A stretch of DNA of 64,000 bases from Streptomyces sp. 71268 (GCF_029392895.1 NZ_CP114200.1:8252501-8316500), one strand, 5' to 3'. Counted from the first letter of the stretch, positions 8,688-17,653 are shown. A program made the numbers and translations. Notes: a model not told the origin generated them from the letters alone.

Positions 8688-9655
8688 TGACCGCGCCAAC
8701 CGCCGAGCCGCACGCCCCCGTCACACCCGCGCCCAGGGTCAGCCCGCCGCAGCCACCCAACCGCCTCAAGGCGTGGGCGACGCGCGCCCCCCTGCTGCCC
8801 GCCCTGGTCTTCCTGATCGCCGTCACCCAACTGCCGTTCGTGGCCACCCTGGTGATCTCGCTCTTCGACTGGAACTCCCTGGACCCGGACGACCGGCACT
8901 TCACCGGCCTGAGTAACTACCGCCGCGCCGCCGAGGACGAGGCGCTGCGCGAGTCGGTGCTCACCACCGCCGTGCTGACGGCCAGCGTCGTCCTGGCCAC
9001 CGTCGTCCTCGGGCTGTTGCTCGCGCTGCTGCTCGACCGCGAGTTCCGGGGCCGCGGGGTGGTGCGTACCCTGCTCATCGCCCCCTTCCTCATCGTCCCG
9101 GTCGCCGCCGCGCTGCTGTGGAAGCACGTCCTCTACAACCCCGACTACGGCCTCTTCAACGGCGCCCTGACCTGGGTGGCCGCCCGCTTCGGGGACGACA
9201 GCCCGCCCCAGCCGGACTGGGTGTCCGAGATGCCGCTGCTGGCCGTCGAGGCATCGCTGATCTGGCAGTGGACGCCGTTCATGATGCTGATCCTGCTGGC
9301 CGGGTTGCAGAGCCGTCCGACGGACATGATCGAGGCCGCGCGCATCGACGGCGCCGGCAACTGGCAGATCTTCCGCTACCTCACCCTGCCGCACCTACGC
9401 CGCTACCTGGAACTCGGCGTGCTGCTCGGCTCGGTCCACATCGTGCAGAACTTCGACGCGGTCTTCACCATCACCGCCGGCGGCCTGGACACGGCCAACC
9501 TGCCGTACACCATCTACCAGACCTTCTACCAGGCCCACGAGTACGGCCAGGCGTCCGCGGCCGGCGTACTCGTCGTCATCGGCTCGATCATCATCGCGAC
9601 CTTCGCGCTGCGGGTGGTCTCGTCGCTGTTCACCGAGGAGGCGTCCCGTTCATGA
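8687..9655 (+). CDS. Sugar/polyol ABC transporter permease (MalF-type)
   Basis: A 322-residue integral membrane protein with six predicted transmembrane segments, the first at ~33-55. The conserved cytoplasmic EAA loop is EAARIDGAGNWQIFRYLTLP around residues 221-240, which docks onto the ATPase subunit. The ATG at 8687 overlaps the binding-protein stop, and the gene's own stop overlaps the next permease start (ATGA), so all three are translationally coupled. It forms the membrane channel with the next gene product. No ATPase gene is present in the operon, so a shared ATPase such as MsiK presumably energises it. Confidence 0.93.
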   Translation: MTAPTAEPHAPVTPAPRVSPPQPPNRLKAWATRAPLLPALVFLIAVTQLPFVATLVISLFDWNSLDPDDRHFTGLSNYRRAAEDEALRESVLTTAVLTASVVLATVVLGLLLALLLDREFRGRGVVRTLLIAPFLIVPVAAALLWKHVLYNPDYGLFNGALTWVAARFGDDSPPQPDWVSEMPLLAVEASLIWQWTPFMMLILLAGLQSRPTDMIEAARIDGAGNWQIFRYLTLPHLRRYLELGVLLGSVHIVQNFDAVFTITAGGLDTANLPYTIYQTFYQAHEYGQASAAGVLVVIGSIIIATFALRVVSSLFTEEASRS

Positions 9656-10560
9656 CCGCCACCGCTGACGCGCCCACGGCCGCCGCGAGCCCCTCAGCAG
9701 CCGCCCGCCGGCGCCCGCTGGCCGGCCCACGGGGCAGGGCACGGCGCCGCGGCGCCGCTCTCGGCCTGCTCGCCTGGCTGGTCGGGCTCCTCTTCTTCCT
9801 CCCCGTGGCCTGGATGGTGCTCACCTCCCTGCACTCGGAGCAGGACGCCGCGACCAACCCGCCCTCCCTCGGCGCCTCGCTGACCTGGGACGGCTACCGC
9901 ACCTTCTTCGGTGCCGACGGCGGTGCCAGCCCCTGGCCGTCACTGATCAACTCCGTGACCGCCAGCGTCTGCTCCACGCTGCTCGTGCTGGTGCTGGCGT
10001 TGCCCGCCGCGTACGCGCTGTCCCTGCGCCCCGTGCGCAAGTGGACGGACGTGCTGTTCTTCTTCCTGTCCACCAAGATGCTGCCGGTCGTCGCCGGGCT
10101 GCTGCCGATCTACCTGTTCGCCAAGAACGTCGACATGCTCGACAACATCTGGCTGCTGGTCATCCTCTACACGTCGATGAACCTGCCGATCGCGGTATGG
10201 ATGATGCAGTCCTTCCTCGCCGACATCCCGGTGGCGATCATCGAGGCGGCGCAGATCGACGGTGCCCCGCTGCGCACCGTCCTGGCTCGCGTGGTGGCCC
10301 CCGTCGCCGCCCCCGGCATCGCCGCCACCTCGCTGATCTGCTTCATCTTCAGTTGGAACGAGATGCTCTTCGCCCGTGTGCTGACCGGTGTCAGGGCGCA
10401 GACCGCGCCGGTCTTCCTCACCAGCTTCATCACCAGCCAGGGCCTGTTCCTGGCCAAGGTCTGCGCAGCGTCCGTCGTGATCTCCCTCCCGGTGCTCGCC
10501 GCCGGGTTCGCCGCCCAGGACAAGCTCGTCCAGGGCCTGTCGCTAGGAGCAGTGAAATGA
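9652..10560 (+). CDS. Sugar/polyol ABC transporter permease (MalG-type)
   Basis: A 302-residue membrane protein and the second half of the channel. An Arg/Ala-rich cytoplasmic N-terminus (~35 residues) precedes six transmembrane segments, the first around LLAWLVGLLFFLPVAWMVL. The EAA loop reads EAAQIDGAPLRTVLARVVAP. It overlaps the previous permease by 4 bp and the following dehydrogenase by 4 bp (ATGA). The length and C-terminal QGLSLGAVK-like ending are typical of MalG/SmoG-type subunits. Confidence 0.93.
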   Translation: MTATADAPTAAASPSAAARRRPLAGPRGRARRRGAALGLLAWLVGLLFFLPVAWMVLTSLHSEQDAATNPPSLGASLTWDGYRTFFGADGGASPWPSLINSVTASVCSTLLVLVLALPAAYALSLRPVRKWTDVLFFFLSTKMLPVVAGLLPIYLFAKNVDMLDNIWLLVILYTSMNLPIAVWMMQSFLADIPVAIIEAAQIDGAPLRTVLARVVAPVAAPGIAATSLICFIFSWNEMLFARVLTGVRAQTAPVFLTSFITSQGLFLAKVCAASVVISLPVLAAGFAAQDKLVQGLSLGAVK

Positions 10561-11546
10561 GAACCGCGCTCATCGAGGCCGTCGGCAAGGTCACCGTGAC
10601 GACCGTCCCCGACCCCACGCCCGGCCCGCGCGAGGTGGTCGTGGACGTCGCCGCCTGCGGCCTGTGCGGAACGGACCTGCACATCCTGGAGGGGGAGTTC
10701 GCGCCGACCCTGCCCGTCGTGCCGGGCCACGAGTTCGCCGGCGAGATCGTCGGCGTCGGCAGCGAGGTGAGCGAGCTGGCCATCGGCGACCGGGTGGCGG
10801 TCGACCCGTCCCTGTACTGCCAGGCGTGCCGCTACTGCCGGGCCGGGCGGGGCAACCTGTGCGACAACTGGAACGCCATCGGCGTCTCCGTGGCCGGCGG
10901 CGCCGCCGAGTACGCCCTGGCCCCGGTGGGCAACTGCGTGAAGCTGCCCGACCACGTCTCCCTCCAGGACGCCGCGCTCATCGAGCCGCTCTCGTGCGCC
11001 GTGCGCGGCTACGACGTGCTCAACAACCACCTCGGCGCCGAGGTGCTGATCTACGGCAGCGGCACCATGGGGCTCATGATGCTCGAACTGGCCAAGCGCA
11101 CCGGCGCCGCCAGCGTCGACGTGCTCGACCTCAACCCCGACCGGCTGGCCACCGCCCGCGCCCTGGGCTGCTCCCGCACGGCGGCCACCGCACAGGAGCT
11201 GGACCAGCCGCGGGGCTGGGACGTCGTCATCGATGCCACCGGCCACTCGGCGGCCATCCAGGACGGCCTGGGACGGGTCGCGAAGGCCGGAACCTTTCTG
11301 CAGTTCGGCGTGGCCGACTACGCCACCACCGCGACGATCGAGCCGTACCGCATCTACAACCAGGAGATCACCATCACCGGCTCGATGGCCGTGCTGCACA
11401 GCTACGAGCGGGCGGCGAACCTGTTCGCCACCGGCGTGCTCGACCCCGCCGTCTTCATCAGCGACCGGCTGCCGCTGGCGCAGTACCCGCAGGCCCTTGA
11501 GCAGTTCCGCGCGGGCGTGGGCCGCAAGATCGTGGTGGTGCCGTAA
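10557..11546 (+). CDS. Zinc-dependent medium-chain dehydrogenase, polyol type
   Basis: A 329-residue MDR-family dehydrogenase. Catalytic zinc ligands are Cys37 (CGLCGTD) and the His58-Glu59 pair (GHE). The four structural-zinc cysteines are present as Cys88, Cys91, Cys94 and Cys102. The Rossmann nucleotide motif appears as YGSGTMGLMM, followed by an acidic residue in DVLDLNPDR that favours NAD. The start overlaps the permease stop by 4 bp and has AGGAG upstream. Being last in the uptake operon, it most likely oxidises the imported polyol or sugar alcohol to a ketose. It resembles sorbitol/threonine dehydrogenases, and the exact substrate is uncertain. Confidence 0.9.
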   Translation: MRTALIEAVGKVTVTTVPDPTPGPREVVVDVAACGLCGTDLHILEGEFAPTLPVVPGHEFAGEIVGVGSEVSELAIGDRVAVDPSLYCQACRYCRAGRGNLCDNWNAIGVSVAGGAAEYALAPVGNCVKLPDHVSLQDAALIEPLSCAVRGYDVLNNHLGAEVLIYGSGTMGLMMLELAKRTGAASVDVLDLNPDRLATARALGCSRTAATAQELDQPRGWDVVIDATGHSAAIQDGLGRVAKAGTFLQFGVADYATTATIEPYRIYNQEITITGSMAVLHSYERAANLFATGVLDPAVFISDRLPLAQYPQALEQFRAGVGRKIVVVP

Positions 11547-11573
11547 CCGGTCCCACGAGCCCGCGCCCGCCCC

Positions 11574-11603
11574 CCGGCGACCGCCCGCCGGGGCGGTCGC
11601 CGG
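11574..11603. terminator. Hairpin terminator between the polyol operon and ku
   Basis: A perfect 13-bp stem (11574-11586 with 11591-11603) around the 4-nt loop GCCG lies 27 bp after the dehydrogenase stop. It can serve this operon and the converging Ku transcript. Confidence 0.8.
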
Positions 11604-11709
11604 CCGGTGGTCCGGGTGGCGTGAGCGCCGGTGCCCGAACCGCTGCCCGCGGGAGCGCGTGGCCGATCGCGCCGCGAACCACGGCCGGGCGGGCGAGGCG
11701 GTCGCGGGC

Positions 11710-12711
11710 TCAGGCGTGCTTGCGGCGGGCCGGCTGCCGCTCCGTGCTCTTCGACTGGGTGGACTTCGCGGTCTTCGTCGTACGCCCGGACTTCGGTGAG
11801 GCGCTCTTCTTCGCCGCGGTCTTGGTCGTGCGGCGGCCGGCGGAACCGGTGCCCTCCTTGGCGGCGGCGGTCTTCTTGGCCGTGCTCTTCTTGGCCCCCG
11901 ACTTGGCGGCCCCCTTGGCGCGGGCCCGGCCGCCCTCGCCCTCGCGTGCGTCGATCGACGCCTGGAGCGCGGACATCAGGTCCACGACGTTGTCCGGCGC
12001 CGGCTCGGCCTCCGCGCCCGACGGCGGGGCCTTGCCTTCGAGCCTGGCGGTGACCAACTCGTCGAGCGCGGCCTGGTAGTCGTCGTGCAGCGAGTCCAGG
12101 TCGAAGTCCTCGGAGAGCGTGTCCATCAGGGAGGTCGCCATCTTCAGCTCCTGGGGCCGCACGGTCACCTTCTCCGACGGCGCGAGCCCGCCGGCGGCGC
12201 GGATCTCGTCGGGCCAGTGCATGGTGTGCAGCACCAGCACGTCCTCGTGCACCCGCAGCAGGGCCAGCGACTCCCGGGTGCGCAGCGCCACCTTGGAGAC
12301 CGCCACCCGGCCGCTGTCCGCCAGCGCCTCCCGCAGCAGCACGTACGGCTTGGCCGCCGCCGCCGAGTCGGCGCCCACGTAGTAGGCGCGCGAGAGCCGC
12401 AGCGGGTCGATCTCGTCCGCGTCGACGAACGCGATGACGTCGATGAGCTGCTTGCTCGGCAGCGGCAACTGGGTCAGGTCGTCATCGGTGAGCACGGCCG
12501 TGCGGCCGTCGACGTCCTCGTACCCCTTGGCGATGTCCGCGTAGTCGATCTGCTTCCCGCACTGCTCGCACACGCGCTTCATGCGGATGCGCCCGCCGTC
12601 GGCGACATGCACCTGGTGCAGCTTGACGCCGCGTTCCTCGGTGGCCGGATACAGCTTCACCTGGATGGACACCAGACCGAAGCCGATGGCCCCTTTCCAC
12701 ATCGAGCGCAT
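11710..12711 (-). CDS. ku: Ku protein, non-homologous end joining
   Basis: A 333-residue bacterial Ku. The first ~250 residues form the DNA-end-binding core, opening MRSMWKGAIGFGLVSIQVKLY as in all bacterial Ku proteins, with CEQCGKQIDY and DDYQAALDEL further on. The remaining ~75 residues are a Lys/Ala-rich tail (repeats of the AKKS/TAKKT type), the extended C-terminus known in actinobacterial Ku to help DNA binding and ligase recruitment. It homodimerises as a ring on broken ends and recruits LigD-type enzymes. Upstream on the same strand are the PHP protein (30 bp away) and the LigD-type polymerase, so the three are probably one operon. Confidence 0.96.
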   Translation of the reverse strand: MRSMWKGAIGFGLVSIQVKLYPATEERGVKLHQVHVADGGRIRMKRVCEQCGKQIDYADIAKGYEDVDGRTAVLTDDDLTQLPLPSKQLIDVIAFVDADEIDPLRLSRAYYVGADSAAAAKPYVLLREALADSGRVAVSKVALRTRESLALLRVHEDVLVLHTMHWPDEIRAAGGLAPSEKVTVRPQELKMATSLMDTLSEDFDLDSLHDDYQAALDELVTARLEGKAPPSGAEAEPAPDNVVDLMSALQASIDAREGEGGRARAKGAAKSGAKKSTAKKTAAAKEGTGSAGRRTTKTAAKKSASPKSGRTTKTAKSTQSKSTERQPARRKHA

Positions 12712-12741
12712 GATGCTGGCCCTTCTGGTGAGGTATCCACC

Positions 12742-13791
12742 CTATGTCGGAGATCGTCCGGCGGCAGTGCGAGCGGGCGGCTTGCGGGTACGGGTCCAGT
12801 CCGTGAGCTGGCGCGCGGTCCAGGTGTTGATCACCCGTTCGGCCGGTACGTCGCACTCGGCAGCGCGGGCGCAGCCGTAGTCCAGCCAGTCCAACTGGCC
12901 GGGGGCGTGCGCGTCGGTGTCGATCGAGAACAGCACCCCGGCCGCGACCGCCGCGCGCAGCAGCGGGCGCGGCGGGTCCAACCGGTCCGGGCGGCAGTTG
13001 ATCTCCACCGCGGTGCCGGCCTCGGCGCAGGCGGCGAACACCGCCTCGGCGTCGAACTCGGACGGCGGCCGGCCCCGCCCCGTCACCAGCCGCCCCGTGC
13101 AGTGCCCGAGCACGTCGACCAGCGGGTCGCGCACCGCGGTCACCATGCGTCGCGTCATGGCGGCGGCGTCCATGCGCAGCTTGGAGTGGACGGAGGCCAC
13201 CACCACGTCCAACCGGTCAAGGAGTTCGCGGTCCTGGTCGAGCGAGCCGTCGTCGAGGATGTCGCACTCGATGCCCGTCAGCAGCCGGAACGGCGCCAGG
13301 CCCGCCCGCAGCTCGGCCACCACCGCGAGCTGCTCGCGCAGCCGCTCGGGGCTCAGGCCGCGGGCGATGGTCAGCCGGGGCGAGTGGTCGGTCAGCACCG
13401 CCCACGCGTGCCCCAGCCCGGCCGCCGCGCGGGCCATGTCCTCGATCGGGCTGCCGCCGTCCGACCAGTCGGAGTGCAGGTGGCAGTCGCCGCGCAGCGC
13501 GGCCCGCAACCGCTCGCCCCCCGTGGCCAGCGGCCGCTCGGCCTCGGTCTCCAGCTTGTGCAGGTAGCCGGGCACCTCGCCGGACACCGCCTGCTCGACG
13601 ACCGTGGCCGTCTTGGGCCCGAGCCCCTTGACGCCCCGCAGCGTCCCCGCGTCCGCCCGCCGCCGCACCTCGTCGGCGCCCAGTTGGGTGAGCGCCGCCG
13701 CGGCCGTACGGAAGGCGCGCACGCGGTACGTCTCGGCACCCGCGCGCTCCAACAGGAACGCGATCCGCTCCAGTGCCGCCACCGGCTCCAC
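12742..13791 (-). CDS. Helix-hairpin-helix / PHP-domain metal-dependent nuclease-like protein
   Basis: A 349-residue protein. Residues ~5-65 form a helix-hairpin-helix unit like the 8-kDa domain of family X polymerases (ERAGAETYRVRAFRTAAAAL, LRGVKGLGPKTATVVE). From residue ~105 to the end is a PHP phosphoesterase domain with metal-ligand motifs GDCHLHSDWSDGG, LTDHSPRL, GIECDIL, ASVHSK, GHCTGR and DTDAHA. The nucleotidyl-transferase palm of PolX is missing, so it is a PolX-like protein reduced to HhH plus PHP. The GTG at 13791 is chosen because GGAAGGAGG lies 8 bp upstream. Sitting between ku and the LigD-type polymerase suggests 3'-end processing during break repair. Confidence 0.85.
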   Translation of the reverse strand: MEPVAALERIAFLLERAGAETYRVRAFRTAAAALTQLGADEVRRRADAGTLRGVKGLGPKTATVVEQAVSGEVPGYLHKLETEAERPLATGGERLRAALRGDCHLHSDWSDGGSPIEDMARAAAGLGHAWAVLTDHSPRLTIARGLSPERLREQLAVVAELRAGLAPFRLLTGIECDILDDGSLDQDRELLDRLDVVVASVHSKLRMDAAAMTRRMVTAVRDPLVDVLGHCTGRLVTGRGRPPSEFDAEAVFAACAEAGTAVEINCRPDRLDPPRPLLRAAVAAGVLFSIDTDAHAPGQLDWLDYGCARAAECDVPAERVINTWTARQLTDWTRTRKPPARTAAGRSPT

Positions 13792-13880
13792 GGACCTCGC
13801 CTCCTTCCCGTCCCTGCGGCTTCCGCCGTCCCATCCGGGGCCAGCTCCGACGCGGTGCCCGCCCGGGGGTGGTCGCCCGC

Positions 13881-14885
13881 TCAGTGCTTGGCCCGACTGG
13901 GCTGAACCCGCTTGGGCTCGCCCGCCATCTTGGGGTGGTCCGGCGGGTACGGCAGGTCGCCGAGGCCGTGCTCGCGCTCGTCGCGGGCCGCCAGCTCCAG
14001 GGCCGCCTCCAGCCGGAAGGCGTGCTCGTCCAGGTCCGCATGCACGTCGCCTACCTCGGCGAAGCGGGCGGGCATGGTCGCCACGTCGAAGTCGCGCGGC
14101 CGGGCGTCGGCCACCTCCGACCAGCGCAGCGGGGCCGAGACGGGGGCGTGCGGCCGAGGGCGTACCGAGTACGCGCTGGCGATGGTCCGGTCCCGGGCTG
14201 TCTGGTTGTAGTCCACGAAGATCTTCGCGCCCCGCTCCTCCTTCCACCACGAGGTCGTCACCCGTCGCGGCGCCCGCCGCTCCAGTTCCCGGGCGATGGC
14301 GATGGCGCTCCGTCTGACCTGGACGAACGTCCACTCCGGCGCGAGGGGTACGTAGACGTGGAGTCCCCGGCCGCCGGAGGTCTTGGGCCAGCCGCGCAGG
14401 CCGAGCCCGTCCAGCACGTCACGCAACTCCTCGGCCGCCCGCACCGCGTCCTCGTAGTCCGTGCCGGGCTGGGGGTCGAGGTCGATGCGCAGCTCGTCGG
14501 GGTGGTCCGTGCTCGCGCGGCGCACCGGCCAGGGGTGGAAGGTCAGGGTGCCCAGATTGGCCGCCCAGGCCACGGCCGCCAGCTCCGTGGGGCAGATCTC
14601 GTCGGCGTACCGCCCGCTGGGGAAGGTGATGCGGCTGGTCGGAATCCACTCCGGCAGGTTGCGCGGCGCCCGCTTCTGGAAGAACGACTCCCCGGCTACC
14701 CCGTCCGGGTAGCGCTCCAACGTCGTCGGCCGGTCCCGCAGCGCGCGCAGCACCCCCGCGCCGACGGCCAGGTAGTAGCGCACCACGTCCTCCTTGGTGA
14801 ACCCCCGCTCAGGGAAGTACACCTTGTCGGGGTGCGACACCCGCACCGTGCGCTCACCGACCGTGAGCTCCAGGGCCTTGGCCAT
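13881..14885 (-). CDS. ligD: LigD-type DNA polymerase/primase (PolDom), stand-alone
   Basis: A 334-residue archaeo-eukaryotic-primase-type polymerase, equal to the polymerase domain of multidomain LigD. Motifs are visible as VSHPDKVYFPERGFTKEDVVRYY, the catalytic Asp pair in LRIDLDPQPG, SGGRGLHVYVPL, and FVDYNQTARDRTIASAYSVR near the C-terminus. It fills and extends ends, with ribonucleotides favoured in the family. In Mycobacterium this is one domain of a three-domain LigD; here the ligase and phosphoesterase parts are separate genes ~30 kb away (44.1-45.7 kb). It is divergent from the ligase gene at 15001, with a 115-bp shared promoter region. Confidence 0.94.
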   Translation of the reverse strand: MAKALELTVGERTVRVSHPDKVYFPERGFTKEDVVRYYLAVGAGVLRALRDRPTTLERYPDGVAGESFFQKRAPRNLPEWIPTSRITFPSGRYADEICPTELAAVAWAANLGTLTFHPWPVRRASTDHPDELRIDLDPQPGTDYEDAVRAAEELRDVLDGLGLRGWPKTSGGRGLHVYVPLAPEWTFVQVRRSAIAIARELERRAPRRVTTSWWKEERGAKIFVDYNQTARDRTIASAYSVRPRPHAPVSAPLRWSEVADARPRDFDVATMPARFAEVGDVHADLDEHAFRLEAALELAARDEREHGLGDLPYPPDHPKMAGEPKRVQPSRAKH

Positions 14886-15000
14886 GCCGCCACGCTAGGC
14901 CGGTCCCCGCCGGCGCGCCTGTCGGCACCGGGGGAGCGGCGGGCCGGGCCGCATGACCGCTCGGCGGGCGGGTGGCGGTGGGCGGCCGCACAATCCAGAC

Positions 15001-16062
15001 ATGGACCTACCGGTGATGCCGCCCGTGCGGCCGATGCTGGCCAAGCCCGCGGCGCAGCTCCCGCCCGGCCTGAGCTACGAGGCCAAGTGGGACGGCTTCC
15101 GGGCCATCGTCTTCCGCGACGGGGACGAGGTCGAACTCGGCAGTCGCACCGGCAAGCCGCTCACCCGGTACTTTCCCGAACTGGTCGACGCGCTGCGGGC
15201 CAACCTGCCCGAGCGCTGCGTCCTGGACGGCGAGATCGTCGTCGTCCAGGGCGACCGACTCGACTTCGAGACGCTGCTCAGCCGCATCCACCCGGCCGCG
15301 TCCCGGGTCAGGATGCTCGCCGAGACGGTCCCCGCCAGTCTGGTCGCCTTCGACCTGCTGGCGCTCGACGACCGCTCCCTGCTCGACGCCCCACTGACCG
15401 AGCGCCGCACGGCGCTCACGGGCGCGTTGCGCGCCGCGAGGCCCCCGGTGTACGTGGCGCCCGCCACCACCGACCTCGACCTCGCCCGCGAGTGGTTCGA
15501 CCAGTTCGAGGGCGCCGGGCTCGACGGCGTGATCGCGAAACGGCCTGATCTTCCCTATCGACCGGGCGAGCGGGTCATGGTCAAGGTCAAGCACGAGCGC
15601 ACCGCGGACTGCGTGGTGGCGGGGTTGCGCCCGCACAAGAGCGGCCCCGTCGTGGGCTCGTTGCTGCTCGGCCTCTACAACGACACCGGCCGACTCCAAC
15701 ACGTGGGCGTGTGCGCGTCCTTCCCGATGCGCCAACGCGAGGCCCTGATGACGGAACTGGCGCCGCTGCGCATGGCGAGCGCCGAGGGCCATCCCTGGGC
15801 CGACTGGGGCGAGGAGAGCGCCCACGCCCAGAACCGGATGCCCGGCGCGCCGAGCCGCTGGACCGGCGGCAAGGATCTGTCCTGGGTGCCGCTGCGCCCC
15901 GAGCGGGTCTGTGAGGTGGCCTACGACCACATGGAGGGGGACCGTTTCCGGCACACCACGCGGTTCCGGCGCTGGCGCCCCGACCGCTCGCCCGAGAGCT
16001 GTGGCTACGCCCAGTTGGAGGAGCCGCTCAGCTACGACCTGGACCGGGTGCTCGGCGCGTGA
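15001..16062 (+). CDS. ATP-dependent DNA ligase, LigC-like
   Basis: A 353-residue ligase, the length of actinobacterial LigC enzymes. The adenylated lysine is Lys29 in EAKWDGFR (motif I). Later motifs include ELGSRTGKPLTRYFPEL, LDGEIVV, FDLLAL, LDGVIAKR and KVKHERTADCVVAG, then the OB-fold domain to the C-terminus. The ATG at 15001 is used because the family begins just before PPVRPMLAKP. It is divergent from the LigD-type polymerase gene. In mycobacteria LigC is a back-up nick-sealing ligase, and a repair role is likely here. Confidence 0.92.
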   Translation: MDLPVMPPVRPMLAKPAAQLPPGLSYEAKWDGFRAIVFRDGDEVELGSRTGKPLTRYFPELVDALRANLPERCVLDGEIVVVQGDRLDFETLLSRIHPAASRVRMLAETVPASLVAFDLLALDDRSLLDAPLTERRTALTGALRAARPPVYVAPATTDLDLAREWFDQFEGAGLDGVIAKRPDLPYRPGERVMVKVKHERTADCVVAGLRPHKSGPVVGSLLLGLYNDTGRLQHVGVCASFPMRQREALMTELAPLRMASAEGHPWADWGEESAHAQNRMPGAPSRWTGGKDLSWVPLRPERVCEVAYDHMEGDRFRHTTRFRRWRPDRSPESCGYAQLEEPLSYDLDRVLGA

Positions 16063-16099
16063 GCCCACCGCGGTGACGCCTGGAGCCCGGGGCGCGGCG

Positions 16100-16549
16100 T
16101 CAGGCGGAGTGGGCCGGTAGCGCCGCCCACACCGTGCGCCCCTGGCCCCGCTCCCCGTGGACCACGCCCCAGGTGTCGGCGAGGCTCTCCACCAGGAGCA
16201 GGCCGCGCCCGCTCTCGTCGCCTGTCGCGGCGTCCCTCGGCGTGGGCCGGGTGGCGCTCCCGCCCTGGTCGCGCACCTCTATGCGCAACTGCCCGGGTAT
16301 CGCCTGCAGGACGCAGGCTATGGAGCTGCTGTCGGTGTGCACGACGGCGTTGGTGAACAGCTCGGAGATGACCAACTGGGCCATGTCGCGGGCGTCTTCG
16401 GATACCTGCTGGTAGGTGAGCCAACTGCGGACGCGGCGGCGGGCGTCGGAGACCGCCGCGCGTTCGGCCGGCAGGCGGAACACTTCGTGACGAGGTGCGC
16501 CCACGGTACGGGGCGACACGGGGAAGGGCGTCATTTCAGGAGCGATCAC
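16100..16549 (-). CDS. RsbW/SpoIIAB-like ATP-binding regulatory protein (HATPase_c)
   Basis: A 149-residue GHKL-ATPase of the serine-kinase anti-sigma type. The N-box is QLVISELFTNAVVHT, the G1 box EVRDQGGSATRP and the G2 region GDESGRGLLLVESLADTWGV. The GTG at 16549 is chosen because GGAAGG is 9 nt upstream; an in-frame ATG at 16534 has no good site. It is divergent from a WhiJ-like regulator, the usual partnership in Streptomyces, where such proteins control sigma factors or anti-anti-sigma proteins during development. The classical role is kinase/anti-sigma, but many of these orphans have no known target. Confidence 0.88.
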   Translation of the reverse strand: MIAPEMTPFPVSPRTVGAPRHEVFRLPAERAAVSDARRRVRSWLTYQQVSEDARDMAQLVISELFTNAVVHTDSSSIACVLQAIPGQLRIEVRDQGGSATRPTPRDAATGDESGRGLLLVESLADTWGVVHGERGQGRTVWAALPAHSA

Positions 16550-16793
16550 GGCCGTTCGCCTTCCAGGTGCCTGCGGGGGTGGGGGCGCGGTGGGGGAGGA
16601 GCACAGGGCGCGCGGGTCTCGGTAGGGTCGCCGAGCCACGACCGTGATGAGAGGGGTGACCACGTACCTATGATCGCTGCCTCCCCCAGTCAGCAAGGGG
16701 CATTATGCGAAATGCAGAATAGCGAGCGCAGTCTGTTGATGTCAGCCGAACCGTGGCACACTGCTGCGAACAAGCCATGTGCGGAGGTGGGAT
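16550..16793. promoter_or_regulatory. Shared promoter region of the anti-sigma-like and WhiJ-like genes
   Basis: About 245 bp between divergent starts. The region around 16696-16740 is noticeably richer in A/T than its surroundings and contains the inverted repeat GCATT (16700-16704) and AATGC (16711-16715), a plausible operator for the XRE-type regulator. I cannot place -35/-10 elements with confidence. Confidence 0.4.
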
Positions 16794-17651
16794 GTGGGTG
16801 AGGCGCGATCTGCCCCAACGGTTGGGCAGATAGTCCTCGGCATGCGGCTGCGGGACCTCCGGGAGAAGGCCGAGGTCTCGTACGAGCAGGCGGCGAAGGC
16901 GCTGCACGTCAACCAGACCACCGTGCGTCGCATGGAGAAGGCCGAAGTCGGGCTGAAGCTGCCGTACGTGGAGAAGCTGCTGCGTACCTACGGCATCCCG
17001 GACGAAGAGGTCAGCTCCTTCCTGCGGTTGGCCGAGGAGGCCAACCGGCCCGGCTGGTGGCACCGCTTCCGCGACGTGCTGCCGGACTGGTTCAGCCTCT
17101 ACGTCAGCCTGGAGGGCGCGGCCAGCCTCATCCGCGCCTACGAACCGCACTTCGTCCCGGGTCTGTTGCAGACCCCCGAGTACGCGCGAGCCCTGCTGCG
17201 CGTCGGCTTCCCGCATGCCGACGACGAGGAGATCGAGCGCCGGGTGGCCCTGCGGATGGAGCGCCAACAACTCCTCACGAACCCCGAAGCGCCGCGGCTT
17301 TGGGCCATCGTGGACGAGACGGTGCTGCGCCGCCCGGTGGGGGACGCCGAGGTGATGCGTGGCCAGATCGACCGGCTGATCGAGTCGTTGGAGCTGCCGA
17401 ACGTGACGCTCCAGGTCGTGCCGTTCAGCGCCGGGCCGCACCCGGGGATGTTCGGCCCCTTCCAGCTGTTCAGGTTCCGGGTGCCGGAACTGCCCGACGT
17501 CGTCTACAGCGAGGCCCTGACCAGCGCCTCGTACCTCGACGAACGCGCCGACGTGGCGGCCTACCTCGAAGCTCTCGACCGCATGGGCACCCAGGCCGTC
17601 CCAGCACCACGCACCGAGGCCCTCCTCGGTGACCTTCGCAAGGAGCTTTGA
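16794..17651 (+). CDS. XRE-family regulator with DUF5753 (WhiJ-like)
   Basis: A 285-residue protein with an N-terminal XRE helix-turn-helix (residues ~15-70: LRDLREKAEVSYEQAAKALH, VNQTTVRRMEKAEVGLKLPY) and a C-terminal DUF5753 ligand-like domain (AYEPHFVPGLLQTPEYARALL, LTSASYLDE). The GTG at 16794 is chosen because GGAGG sits 6 nt upstream. It is the first gene of a set with DUF397 and a methyltransferase, facing an RsbW-like gene. In S. coelicolor the WhiJ system has this layout: the XRE protein represses development and the DUF397 partner relieves it. This is one of many paralogues in the genus, so its targets are unknown. Confidence 0.92.
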   Translation: MGEARSAPTVGQIVLGMRLRDLREKAEVSYEQAAKALHVNQTTVRRMEKAEVGLKLPYVEKLLRTYGIPDEEVSSFLRLAEEANRPGWWHRFRDVLPDWFSLYVSLEGAASLIRAYEPHFVPGLLQTPEYARALLRVGFPHADDEEIERRVALRMERQQLLTNPEAPRLWAIVDETVLRRPVGDAEVMRGQIDRLIESLELPNVTLQVVPFSAGPHPGMFGPFQLFRFRVPELPDVVYSEALTSASYLDERADVAAYLEALDRMGTQAVPAPRTEALLGDLRKEL

Positions 17652-17653
17652 CC

